Below, in pieces: positions 11,847 through 24,350 of a stretch of DNA of 64,000 nucleotides. The DNA is from Diphasiastrum complanatum (Eukaryota > Streptophyta > Lycopodiopsida > Lycopodiales > Lycopodiaceae), in NCBI GenBank assembly GCA_029204225.1, contig CM055092.1:44124309-44188308 (forward strand), read 5' to 3'. The first letter of the stretch is position 1. Every line of letters starts with the position of its first letter. A program made the position numbers and the translations under genes. A model generated the notes under the pieces. That model did not search any database. It was not told the origin of the DNA and was given only the letters and a program-made list of their open reading frames with translations.

Positions 11847-12765
11847 ATCCAAGTAATGGATCTTGCGTATCAAGCTCTTTTGAAAAATGAAACATCTTTT
11901 GTTGAATCTTCTTGTATATATGATGCTATGCAAGTGGATGGACGTTATCATGATATAAAATCAAGTAATGGATTTGGAAGACAAAGTTTGTTCAATGACT
12001 TTGATGATCAAGAGGTTGATCTCAAAGGGCTTCAACAAGGCAAAAAGAAAGTTGGCAATTTAGAGCTAGTCAAGAGCACCCAAGGAGAGTCAAATGGCAA
12101 AGATGTTTTGGATTTATTTTTGCAGGTTATTGAAGACTCAATTAAGGTCAAAGGAGCAGCAAGAAAGTGTTGTTCAAGTCTACTTTACTTGTTCTATCTC
12201 ATGTTTAAGCACTTTCATGTGGATGTGTGCAAATTGTCAATATATGGTTAAAATAGTTACATTGGTGAGCATCATTTTGGTGTTGGATTTGTATTAGCAT
12301 TTTTCACTGGTTTTATTGATGGAAATGAATCTATTGGAGATTCATTATGTCACTCATTCATGATCAAGTCATCAAAGTATGATGATATCTTGTGGCAAGA
12401 TGAAGATGGAGGCTCATTCATGAAGTTTCATGGTGGCAAGAAAGGACAAAGATGGAAGATGCAAGCAAGCATTGGTTGATCACTCACATTTATTATTTGG
12501 TTGCTGTATTTTTTCAAAGAGTTCAGAGTTGAAAGCATGGTGGAATCATTTCATTTACATTCTATTTGATTCTTCATGTACTAGTTACTTCTTAACAAGA
12601 AAAATTGATGTAAGAAATAGTGAAGCATGCCAAGTGGACACTATTCTCTATATCAATTGTGGAAACTACTTTAGATCATTAGAAAGGAAGTCTATACTTA
12701 GGATGGAAATCATTCTAAGGTGGATCAAAGTTCGATGATTAAGCTAAAACTAGTTGAAGAGAAAG

Positions 12766-13422
12766 TGTGAAAAATTATCAACTAGTTTAGTCAATATTGG
12801 TCATAGTTGACAAAATTGCCAAATACGCAAATTGAGACCAACTTTATATTAGAATTAGAGTTTGACTTTTCAAAGTTATATTAGTCTAAATGCATTTGAA
12901 TAAACACTTTTGAAAAGTGTGGGAAAGTTTAGAAGTCGAGTTTGAGTAGATTCAAATTTGAATGTTGGGTACATTGAATCTAGTCCCAAAAATAATAGGG
13001 TTTACATTTTGGAGGGAAACCAAGTGGCAACTTAGGTTTAGGACCTGTTATTAAAGGATGAAACTTGTGGGAAGAGATATCTTTCTCTCTCTCTTATCTC
13101 ATTCATGCTTATACGTGGTTCTCTTTGGTTATACAATCCATTGGTGCACTATATTTGTGATATCTTGCAATTCTATGTGTAGAATGATCAATATTTGTTA
13201 TTTTTAAGTTAACACGTGTGATACAATAGGGCCTGTTGTTGTACGGACAGTAGCTTCTATTTATGTTTTGATTCATGTTTGATCAAGTTCTATTAAAGTT
13301 TGCATCTCATTTGTTGTGTAGATGCTGATTTTTCTACATTGGCAAGATTGGTGGATTAGCTTGTTTTTGTAACCAAAGATCATTAGTAGGTTTGGATCTG
13401 AAATGATCCCAAATCTTTCACA
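12766..13422 (+). repeat. Copia LTR (3' LTR of the plus-strand element)
   Basis: The LTR starts TGTGAAAAATTATCAACTAG after a purine tract and ends TCTTTCACA. Its length (657 bp) nearly equals the full LTR at 15364-16016 (653 bp), and their termini match. It directly abuts the truncated 3' LTR of the opposite-strand element. Confidence 0.75.
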
Positions 13423-13764
13423 AAAATGAGAGAGATGAAATGCTCCCACACTTGTAGCCTATTTATAACAGCCATTTGCCCTATTTGGATGCTCTTTCTC
13501 AAGCTTATCAACTTATGAAAATTTCTAGAATTTTCTCTACAAAACTAGATAACTTGACTAGATTCAATGTACCTCTTTTAACCAATTAGAGTAGGTCCAA
13601 ATTTGACCTTATCAACTTGCTCAAGTTGTCAAAAATAGTAAATCCACTATTCTTAGGCCTTATTAAATTTATAAAGTCTACCTCTAAGTTTAAAATGCAT
13701 ATTGGCCAATATTGCCAAATAAACTCAACATGAAAAATCTCAAACTAGTTGACAATTTCTCACA
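13423..13764 (-). repeat. Copia 3' LTR, truncated
   Basis: This matches about half of the LTR at 15364-16016, including the shared block GCTCCCA...TATTTATAACAGCC. It ends CTCACA at the purine tract. The distal half is absent where it meets the other element's LTR. Confidence 0.8.
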
Positions 13765-14107
13765 CTCCCTCTTCAACTAGTTTTAGCACACAACTTTGAT
13801 CTAACTTTAGAATGATCTCCATCCTAAGTATAGACCTTCTTTCTATGGTTTTATAATAGCTTTCATAATTGATATAGATAGTAGTGTCCATATTGGATGT
13901 TTCACTATTTCTTATATCAATTTTACATATCAAGATGTAACTATAACATGAAAACTCCACTATCAAACTACCATGGATCAATATTTCCATCATTGGTTAG
14001 CAAACAAGAAGACATAAAAAAAGAATCACTTGAATTTTGCTCATCAACACCATCCTCATCAAAAGTGAAATTTCTTTGTTTCTCACATTGATCTTTTTTT
14101 TTTTTAA

Positions 14108-14840
14108 GCACTCACTAGCAAAATGTCCTTTGATTCCACAATAGAAACATTTTAGCTTAGATCTATCTTTCCTCTTGCCAACAAAAGTAGAAGGCTCACC
14201 TTGATCTTCTCCTTTAGACCACTTTTTTTGAGAAGCCTCCTCTCCAACTTGAGATACGGAAATAAATCCTCCTCTTGAAGCCTAAACTCCTTATTCACCA
14301 AGATTTTTTGAAAGTACTCCATACTTGACAATGTCTTTTGAATAGCATCACTTTGAACAAGATTAGCGTGATCATCCAACAAGCCATTAAGGACTACTTG
14401 AACAAATTCTATCTCCTTAATGCTTTCATCATCATGCTAACTCATCATTGAATGCTTTAACCCTCAAAACAAAAGCATGATCACTTTCATCCTTCTTTTG
14501 AAAGCTTTGAAAGATTTGCCTCCTGAGAGTTAGGACCCTTGATATAGACTTGGACTCATAAAGTTTCTTTAAAGATTTTTAAACCTCACTAGATGTAGTA
14601 CGCTTACCAACTTCCTTGAAAAGTTCATTAGTCACATTCATCTCAATCATATGAAGAGCTTTCTTTGCCCTCCTATCATACCTCAATTGTTCTTGAGGTG
14701 CCAAAGGTCTTACCTCCACACGTACAACAATATCCATCAGCTCATTCATCTCAAGGAGAAACTTCATTCTCACCTTCCAAGTTGAATAATTGTTTCCTTT
14801 CAACCTGTGCCAATGCACTTAGCACTCTTTTGAAAGTCAA
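14108..14840 (-). pseudogene. Copia gag with CCHC zinc knuckle (broken)
   Basis: The gag start LKGNNYSTWKVRMKFLLE at about 14740-14815 is the copia UBN2/gag motif. A later part at 14152-14382 is in a separate frame, and a CX2CX4HX4C zinc knuckle (KCFYCGIKGHFASEC) lies at 14108-14152. Frameshifts and stops separate these parts, so the protein is no longer made. Gag would form the particle and the knuckle would bind element RNA. Confidence 0.8.
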
Positions 14841-15351
14841 CAAATGAATCCAAGAAAAAATCACAAAGATATGAACCTCACAAATCTCTTTCTTGCACAA
14901 AATTAGCAAATCCAACACATAGAATTGATGACACTTGATCAACAAATGATCAACCTACAATATTATGAACTCTTGCACTCTCTAAGATTGAAACACACTC
15001 TTGAAAAGTCCAACAACTTCAAACACAAGAGATCCAGTCAATTTTAAAGTTTTCACAGAAGTACACAAATCGAATCATTTGCATTCTACATGCAAAAGCT
15101 AGAAACTTGATATAGAATCTTGAAGGATGATTTTTTTCCTCTTGTGCACTAAAACTCGCCACAATCCAACTAGTAGGAAGTGAAATCGGCCTACTACAAA
15201 TATTTTGATCTAAATTGAGTTTGGTTTACAAAATTTCTACACATGAAAATGCTTGATTTTGACAAGGAATCACTCTAACACTCTAGAATTGGTGACACCT
15301 CCAAATCACTCACTAGAAATGGCTTCTCCTCCAAATATAGCCTACAACAAA

Positions 15352-15363
15352 GCTCTGATACCA
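15352..15363 (-). promoter_or_regulatory. Primer binding site (initiator tRNA-Met type)
   Basis: TGGTATCAGAGC on the minus strand sits directly after the LTR end CTTCACA. It is the standard copia minus-strand primer site. Confidence 0.9.
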
Positions 15364-16016
15364 TGTGAAGAAAATCAGATCACAAAGACCTAATTATGCC
15401 CTTTGATCTTTGGCTTAGTAGGAGAGCACATCTAGCATCATTAACAATGTAGAAATCTTGCATCTACTACGCATAGAAGATGTAAACTGAATAAGAACTT
15501 GTCAAAATCCCTTATGTATGATAATTTATTGTTCCTTTCTGTACAATGGTCGTACAATAACAATACTCACACATGGGAACTCAATACATATAAGAGAAAT
15601 AGCATTCTATACACAAGAATCCACTATATCATCATCAAAATGAAAAAATGGTTGCCCCAAAGAGATATCTTCCATGAGAATAATAAAAAAAAAAGCTCCC
15701 ATGTTTGTAACCTATTTATAACAGCCCTTTGCCCTATGTGGATGCTCTTGCTCAAGCTTATCAACTTATGGAAGTTTTTAGAATCTTTTCTAAAAAGCTA
15801 GATAACTTGACTAGATTCAATGTACCTCTTTTAACCAATTAGAATGGGTCCAAATTTGACCTTATTAGCTTGCCTAAATTGTCAAAAATAGTAAATCCAC
15901 TATTCTTAGGCCTTATTAACTTTATAAAGTTTATCTCTAAGTTTAGAATGCATATTGGCCAAATTTGCCAAATGAACTCAACATAAAAATCTCAAACTAG
16001 TTGACAATTTCTCACA
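15364..16016 (-). repeat. Copia 5' LTR, full length
   Basis: TG...CA ends, 653 bp, bounded by the primer site on one side and by ATACA on the other. The matching TATTTATAACAG block may be its transcription signal. Confidence 0.85.
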
Positions 16017-16878
16017 ATACATTGCTCTAACATGAGTCAAAGCCTTAAAAATATATATGTTGCCATGTCTTTTATAAATGAAAACTTCAATGTAGATGCA
16101 CTTCTTCTTTGAAAAAACTAAACAACTAAGAAAAACTGAAAAATGGAAACTTATACCATCAATCATTGCTTACCACAAGCAAATGCATTCAATTTGCAAA
16201 AAAATATTTATCTTTGGCACATGGCCTCTATAAAATCTTAGTTACAGCTTTTGAAGGCTTTTCCTTTTTCACTTTCAAACATCTTGCTAATATTTGATAA
16301 TGAAAGCCTTCTCTTCAATATACTAAAATTCAATTAAAAAACCAACAAGAAACTACTACTCAAATAGAGACAAAAATTTCTCTATTGATTTTATGAAAGC
16401 AACACAAGAAGCAGATTCTGAGAAAAAATATTTAAATGAGCATTTATACAAAAGAATGTCTCCTTATTATAGGGGAGAAGACTCAATTACCCTTATTAGA
16501 AAATCTAGCCTTGAACCCCAAATCTAAAAATGCTCAATTAGACTTGAGACTCGTCATATTTTACGAACTGGCATCAATATATATCCTAATGTCACTTCGA
16601 GACAAAGGTTTCTGCTTTAACTACATAGAGAAACATTTATAGAAATAAGCGATGCTTGGAGGAGTTGGAAGATTGTTTGGAATCAAGCAATCAAAGCTGA
16701 TGGGCAGTTGTCATATGATGAAGCGTTATGCCATGTTAAGAGAGAATGGCTTATCCTTAATGAACATAGAATGAGGAAGGGAAGATCTCTCCAAGGATGG
16801 AAAGATAGATCTGAACTGATCAAAATAGGCAGGGTAAACTAATTTTCCATATAAAATATGTCATAAAGGCCTCCCAAC
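16017..16878. other. AT-rich stretch without recognised gene
   Basis: Open frames here are short and without motifs. The words after 16650 (for example ...WRSWKIVWNQAIKAD) could be a decayed coding remnant, possibly of a retroelement, but I cannot place it. Confidence 0.4.
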
Positions 16879-16990
16879 CATAGTTGCAGGCCACGTTCCG
16901 GAACGCAATCCGGGAATTCCCGTTAGGGTTTCTCGGATCGCATTTTTTTTTTTGTTGGAAAGTTGCCAATATGGGTATCATGTGAAAGGA
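16879..16990 (+). mobile_element. hAT-like element terminus (left end only)
   Basis: It begins CATAGTTGCAGG and then has a perfect 12-bp palindrome CGTTCCGGAACG at 16894-16905, a GGGTTTC block, a T-run and GCCAATATGGGTATCA. This layout matches the right end of the 21608-22214 element read in reverse. No partner right end with a matching 8-bp target duplication was found nearby. Confidence 0.55.
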
Positions 16991-17835
16991 TATCAAAAAA
17001 GCGATTGTTATGCAGATCTGTTGGTTGGTTTCAGATGGCTGCAGACTACATTCATAAAAAATCTAGACATCAGTAAATGGTTTCAGCTATTACACAAGAA
17101 GTATACAATTCCCACCAGTCTAAGGATGGTTCCTTCTAACTCTTTCTATCGTTTGCTAACAAAAAACGGAATCAGTAGACTTGCAAACCATTGGCCTCAG
17201 AACTCCATTTCAAAACTGATTTCTCATATCTATTGGAAAAGCAAATATTTCGAAAGCAAAACTGACTTCTGATTTCAAAAGCAAATATTTGGAAAGGCCT
17301 TAGTCTGTCAGAAATCAGATTTTAATAGTTGAAATGAACTTAGATGCTCATTTTCCATTTACCTCCGACTTCTCACGATCAGATGCTTAAGTTTTGTTTT
17401 CCATCGACCTCAGTTTGCAAGGCCAACCTACTATGTACAACCTAATATGGAGTCACTTTTTGGTTGTTTGATATCTTTGGGAGGTGATCTTTTAACTAAG
17501 CAGCCATGAAACGAACTGAGCTACTAAATGTTTGCAGCACTTGATCAATGTAGCTGTCCAGGTCATAGATGCAAACCTGCTCATTTTCATGGAAGTATGA
17601 AAATGAATTCAAATTAATACAAGGGAAAATGTTAAATATATCCCCAGGAAGAATATGAATGGATAACTTCAATAAATAGACAGTTTATGTACAGCCTTCC
17701 CCTCTGGTCCAAATGTTACTCATGACGACACCATTGCCACAGGAGAAAGAAGAATATGCAAATCAGAGATCATGACTTGGTGGAAAGATGCACCTTGTAA
17801 ACCTTCCACAGTTTTGAGGCACTTGCTTCAGAATA
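16991..17835. other. Sequence downstream of the WSD gene stop
   Basis: No gene seen. The part nearest 17836 is the likely 3' UTR of the minus-strand WSD gene; I see no decisive polyadenylation signal. Confidence 0.4.
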
Positions 17836-17988
17836 TTAGTGACCTCTGGCACATGCTGCCTGCTTCATGTCTTTTAATGCATCCAAAATATGCTGCAGCA
17901 AGACATCTGGATCTGGAATAATATCTTTTGCAACAGTCACTACAAGCTTTGCTTTTCCCATATAAGTCTGCAAATGGATACATAACGA
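17836..17988 (-). CDS. WSD: WSD last exon
   Basis: After a TTGTCAG acceptor it encodes SLCIHLQTYMGKAKLVV and a C-terminal helix, ending ARGH and TAA (17838-17836). The segment corresponds to the C-terminal end of the WES_acyltransf C-terminal domain. Confidence 0.9.
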   Translation of the reverse strand, partial: SLCIHLQTYMGKAKLVVTVAKDIIPDPDVLLQHILDALKDMKQAACARGH

Positions 17989-20900
17989 CTGACAAAACAC
18001 CACAATGAACAGGGGGTAAGCTCATGCAACTGGCTTAGATCTCCTCTGATGAGCATGAACTTCTAGAAAGAAGCATCTAAATCCAAATTTCAAAAGTTCA
18101 CACTCTTCTCATGGAATTTAAATCACACCTGAGCCTGGCCATAACTAGTGGGTACAATGTATGTGATTGGGTTTCCCATGAACATAACCTCTTCTAGTGG
18201 TCCAATCATGTTAGATATTGACAATGTTGTGTGTAACACAGACCTGTAAGTCAGGTTGGCCGCAGCCTGAAAAGCGAGACAAACTTATTTTTAGAAAAAT
18301 GCAAAGTACCAATCAGATTAACCAGCATATCAATGGGGTTCCTGCCATAAGAGCTTGTTGATTCCATCTTCTTTGTAACAGGACAGCATCAAGATACATA
18401 GTGGTTAGGATCCAACATTTCTTGCAAAGAACACAATACACATTTCAGGTGCAGCTGGTGCTGTACAATTCAATTTTTTTTTTCAGAATTCCGAAATGAT
18501 GCTGTATCAACTCAACAAAACCTTAGCTAATGCTCAGATTTCTACAGGACAATTAAAAAACATCTTCTAGCCTCATAGCTGTAATTAAGCTAGTAAAAAC
18601 CAATAGGCTTCAAAGGTATGAATTTCAGAGACAAATAAACTTTATCTTACATTTGAGTGGCCAAGTCTTTCCTTACTATGATGATTATGGAGAAGCCACA
18701 GTCAGAGAAGTCTTCTTTCCTATTTCATTCATAATGTTCATAAAGGTATTGAAATGCATGGACAGACACCTTAAAACTGAATACTTTCTTGCTCTTTATT
18801 TTAAGATTTCTGAATACTTCATAGCATAATTTGGGTTGTTCTCTTGCTCTCTTGCACTCTTGCTCATGAACACTGAGCAATGGATGAGTGCTTACTCATG
18901 ATGAAAAATGTAAATATAATATTAGATCTCACATAAAACCCACAAAACTGTGCAATAATCTGATCTGCCAAGTATCTTGAAAAAAATGCATAAGCAACAG
19001 ACATTGCGATGAAACAGAAGTTTTACTAAAGAATACCTATCCGGTCCATGCTAAAGTAACACTACAAAAGATTGTACAAGATTATAGCAAAAACATGGCT
19101 GCAAAGACCGATATTTTAACGTTTCGAGTGGCCACCAATACCAGACAGTTCATGCAGATGAAAAATTTCAAGTAGAGCTTATTCTGTCCCTATTGAATGA
19201 TGCAAACAGCAGTGAAGTTAAGAACTGTCCTAAAAGAGGTCAGAGAAAAAGTGGGGGAGACTCGTGCATTCAACGTGACAAGATTTTGTATTTTAAGGGG
19301 AAGCAGAATTAAAGGGATTCTAAAGAGATTTTTGAGCTGTCTAGGGCAAGTGAGACAGATTGAAGAGGCGATAGTTGAAACTTGATAGTGTTGAAGCTGA
19401 GAAAGAACACTGTCACTAACTTTGCAAGATCTCATAGGAGAAGGAAAAGAATTGCAGCAGCTAGGTGGTTCATTTCATTTTGTCAAATCAAGTTCTCAAA
19501 CGACATTCTAATAACCTGTAAAATGAGTTAATCAGTAGGTGCATTGGAAGATTCAGAAACGAGTCAGCCTGGGAGGTTGTCAAAGTGGAGGGACGTGAGT
19601 ATTTACTTGGATGGAGATGCAAGAAATGCCCTTTGATTATCAAGCTCAGCGTTATCACAACAATTGAAAGCATTAGTTGAAATCAACAAAAAGATGTCAA
19701 ATTTGACTCTGGCATTTCCTAGAGTTTCAGGCAGGCATATATGGATAGTAGCTCAGTTCATCATTGACATGTCCCAAGTAATCAAGACTTCAATTTCCGC
19801 TGCCATGGACCCCAAGACTGGAAGAAGAAAATAATTTCAGAGGAGGAGAAAGAATATCAAGAATGTTTGAACTTTCTGTGTGATAACTGTGTAAACTTGT
19901 ATTTCACAAGAGAACCTTCCCCTCCCCCCCCCCCCCCCCCCCCCCCCCCCCGCCACAGAGGAAACAAAAATTAGTTCTGTAAAGATCTTTTGCCACAGTA
20001 TTGAAGTTTTTCCCTCACAGATAGAAGTGCTTCAAAAAAAGTTCTACTTGGTTGCAAAATGCATTTTTATTGCTTTTTGATGCTAAGAGAATGTTATTAC
20101 AAGGTCCAAAAGTATTAAAATGTGATTTTGTTCATGTAATGAATATATACAAAGGGAGTTTTGGTTGACATCATAGAATTAATGAACCGTTAACGGTTCA
20201 GTACGGTTCTGAGAACCGTACGGTTCTCAGGAACCGTGTGAACCGTGAAGGTAATTAATTAATTAATTAATTTTTTTTTTTCAGTATCTGTGTGGATTAA
20301 CAGGTCTGTGTGGAATCTGAATTAAGAGGTCTGTGTGGATTATGTCTGTGTGGATCAGGTAATCTGTGTCCAAATCAGGTCCAAATCTGTGTCTGTAATA
20401 ATTTGGTAGTTAAATAATTAATTAATTGATTAATTACTGGAACCGTAACATGGGTCAATGAACTGTGGTACGGTTCCTTCCACGGTTCCCAGGACCCACG
20501 GTTCTGGGAACCGTGGGTTCTATGGTTGACATTATGGATGATTTTCAGATCTCAATCTCTTTTCCTTGTATATATTGGACATGAATGAGGATGAGATTTC
20601 GACTACTTCGGTGCGAAGTTTATCTGGCGACATGAAGTTCGGACATCAAGTTGCATTTTTCTTTTTCAAGAAGTTACTTCATGTTATGTTATGCATTTCC
20701 ACTTAAGGAGGGTGTTGGAATGTAAATGGAATTGCTTACATTACCATAGGTTACTTTGACCCAAAAGGTCGAGAGTTGTGTAACCATGGTCATTTATTAT
20801 ATTAGGCCAACTAAACTTAGAGTTAGCCAAGTTAGTATGAAATTAACTTGGTAGGGACTTGTGGGTCCACTAGGCCTAATTGTGACATTAAGTACCCCAA

Positions 20901-23900
20901 CTTGACATATTGGAGGTACCTTATAGAAAGTTGGATAGTCAATAGTCAAGTAGTTGGATAGCCAATAGTCAAGTAGTTGGATAGTCAATAGACATGAAGT
21001 TAGATAGTCATCTTGGACTATGTATATGTGTGCATCCCATTTATATGAGAGACTTTTGTAAGCAATACTGACTATTCTCCTTGGCTGTCCACGAGTTTCT
21101 ACAAGAGGGTTTCTAGCCATCTCTCTCTTTCTTTTGAGAATGCTTTGTGTGATTGAATAGTTAAGATCCTGGATCCTTAGGCTTCTATTTCCTACACAAC
21201 TTAGAGCTTATCTAACAAAAATTGGTGGGAAAATTTGAATAGTAAAATAGAGGTTAGGGGTGGTAGTAGTTTAGGACCTTTAAATTAGAAGCCTTTTTTT
21301 TGGTGTGATTTGACATAGGGAGGTGTCTTAAGGTATAGAAGAATCCATGAGAGAGAGAGAGAGAGAGAAAGAGAGAAAGAGAGAGATATTTCGAATCTAG
21401 CATAAAACATTGCTTTAGCATATCTATCTTGAAATGGACCTACATAAATGCATTGCTCTTGACAAGAGCTTCCACATGATACCCATATTGCCCACCGAAT
21501 ATAAAAACGATTCTCAAAAACCTAGGTAGAATTGCAAAGTGTGTTTTCAAACTACGATTCGTGGTTCTATACTGCATGATGCATCTACGATATGTGTATA
21601 TATATAGCAGAGTTGCAGCAGATCGCGATCCGCTGCAAAGAACGTTCCGGATTGCCCGATCCGCGACCCGGATCGCGAATTTATTTATTTTTACTTTATT
21701 TTTTTGTGGAAAAAAGACTAATGGCCAATTTTTTTTTTGATAGTTTAATACTAACTGAACTTCGATGGTGTACATGATGGAATGATTACAATCCAAGATT
21801 GGAGTTGAAACAACTATAAACTTTGTTACAAATGGCACATGAAAGAAGATTAGAGACTCTCGACACAGAGAACTCACACACACACGACCGTTTGAAGGGA
21901 TGCTTATGCTTATGCTTTTGAGACGGGTGCTTATGCTTCATAATTGTTGTCGGTTTGCTGCCATTTAATACGGTTCCATGTGATTTCATTTCACATAATA
22001 TGGAAATAGAGATGTTCAATAAAGAATCACTTAATGGCCCAAAATGGGACCGCACTCCTCTTGGAACTCCGAGCTAAGTAGATAAGTGAATTGCTCTTGA
22101 AAACACCTTTAATCTGATACTCATATTGGCACCAAAAAAACAAAAAAAATTGTGTTATGGGAAACCCTAATTGGATTTTCTAGATCACGTTCTGGAACGG
22201 AACCTGCAACTTTGATATATAGATATATATAGACATGCGCGTCCACACCCCGGACGTGGCCATTTCGCGTCCGCGACCGAACGTGTCCCAGGACACACGT
22301 CCGCGTCCGCGTCCGGGTCCCGCGACCTTTGATATAGATATATATATCATAGTTGCATAGCATTTCCAGAAATGCGTCCAAAAACGCGTTTCTGGATCGT
22401 GTTTATGATTTCAAGCAACGTTTTTTTTTTTTTCCTTTTTTTGTGGGCAATATGTCCCAATAAAAGTAAGTGATCTTGTTCTACTATATGATGTGGCTAA
22501 AATTGAGCACAATAAATATATATAGGAGTTGGGATCTTCCATGTAAATGACTCATTGGTGGCTGGAAATCATTATTTGGTATGACAACTTCATGCAAAGA
22601 TTTTTGGATATGGCAAAAAAAGAGGTTAATAATTGGTGACATTGGTCCTACTATATATGGTTGTGAGATTGGGGGTGGCAGCATATCATGTGCCAAGTGG
22701 ATTGAAATTGAGAGGGTGCCAAAACGGTCTCTAACCTCATCTTTGGGTATCAGGAAAATCACTTCACATGCTATTTTGTTGGCTAAATCAAATATACTCT
22801 CATTGAAAGTGGTTTCCTTAATTAGAAACATAAAATAATTGGAAAGAGCACACTCGTTGCATGATGATCATCTTTTAAATGTGGCAATCCAAAGTTGCAT
22901 GCTTCCCCAAAGATTAAACAATGATTGGTGGTTGGATATTGTTGAGTCACGCGCGGGTTACTTTTTGAAAATTCAGCGCAATGAATGGCCCAAGCAAGCT
23001 CCTAACTAAAATTCTTTGTGCAAAAGAAGTTCATAGCATGCATGTGAAAAGTGCCTTTGAAGACGAAAATGCAATACTGCAAAGATTAGTTCAATCCTAG
23101 ATTTATTGGATCTACACAAAGAGATATTGAAGAGATTATCTCTATGAAGAAAAAGCAGGTAATCTCAGGACTATGCATGAATTCACATAAACTTCAATGG
23201 AAATGAGAAGAGCCCAAAGCTTTCTCGGGAGGCATGCATCTGCCTACTTTGCAAAAATGACCAAGTGCAAATAGAGCATCACAATATTTTTGATTGTAAC
23301 TGCCTACAAACACTTCAAGAAGATTTCAAGGGGCTTTTCAACGAGTCCTGACTCCTCAACCACTTAGTAGGCTTGGCAGTGACTGAAGTTATATCAGTGC
23401 ATTGTGATACCTCTTCTTCTATATGGATGTGAATGTTGGGGGACCAAAGCTGTTCAAACACACATGAGGAAAACTAGAGCAAGTACAAAAACGATATTTA
23501 CATGAATAATTAGGAGTTGAAAGTCAGCTTTCAATAGTTGTTATGCTCATGGAAACCAAAACGCATCTTGCTAAATGAAAAGCTCTACCATCCATGTCTC
23601 TTATGTTAGAAGGTTGTCAACTTCAGAAGATAAGTTTGCAGGTAAAGCATTACATTGTTCTGAACATAATGGATGGTATTACCACATGAAGCAGCACCTA
23701 GCAAAATGGGACATGAATGCAGAGTTGATGACACTAGATCCTTATTGATGTAAGGAATACATCAAGAAAAAGTTTCTTGATAAATTTCGGTTGAATCCAG
23801 CAACTAAAATGATGTTATACAAAGGTAAATCGATTAAATGATTACAAAGCTCAGCTATATTTGAACTCCTCAATCTCATTGCTTAAAAGAAAACTCATCA

Positions 23901-24257
23901 ATAGTTTGAGGGTCAGCTCTCACATATTACTAGTCAAACAAGGGAGATGGAGGTACAAAGAGAGGACCCACATTGTCAAGTTTGTGGTGCTTCTAAAGTG
24001 GAAGATGAAGAGGATTCTCTTCTATTAGACCCAACATATGAAAACATTAGAGCTAGAAACATGGGCGATCTCTTTTGACTATTTTCAATAAATACAAGAA
24101 GAATAAATTCTTGTGTTAAAGATGAAATTTGAATATTAAAATGTTTTCATAGAGTAGAGTTTGAGTTCAAGATGAATTTATGAGCATTGATTTGATTGCT
24201 ATAAGTGCTTATCCAATAGACCATTGGTCTCGAATGGACAATAAAAAAACTCAAATC

Positions 24258-24350
<93 letters not shown>

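Larger units (their letters stand above)
10748..13422 (+). mobile_element. Ty1-copia element remnant with 3' LTR
   Basis: Reading left to right: a pre-integrase segment, the integrase core, a post-integrase acidic linker, then unrecognised sequence, a purine tract (GTTGAAGAGAAAG) and a 657-bp LTR at 12766-13422 (TGTGAAAA...TTTCACA). No reverse transcriptase or RNase H is visible between integrase and LTR, so a large internal part is lost. The LTR resembles those of the minus-strand element at 13423-16016, so both belong to one copia lineage. Confidence 0.8.
13423..16016 (-). mobile_element. Non-autonomous copia element with gag only (TR-GAG type)
   Basis: On the minus strand the order is: 5' LTR 15364-16016 (653 bp), primer site TGGTATCAGAGC complementary to initiator tRNA-Met at 15352-15363, gag with zinc knuckle, purine tract at 13765-13777, and a 3' LTR at 13423-13764 missing its far half. 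No protease, integrase, RT or RNase H is seen in the 1.6-kb interior, so the element would depend on a partner for enzymes. The interior between the zinc knuckle and the purine tract (13765-14107) resembles the 3' internal end of the plus-strand element. Confidence 0.8.

Noticed and set aside
15352-15363. tRNA-like sequence
   Set aside because: Only the 3' complement of tRNA-Met is present, as a retroelement primer site; no tRNA fold is visible.
22121-22381. Open frame with an Arg-Thr repeat
   Set aside because: It reads through CpG word clusters at hAT-like element ends.
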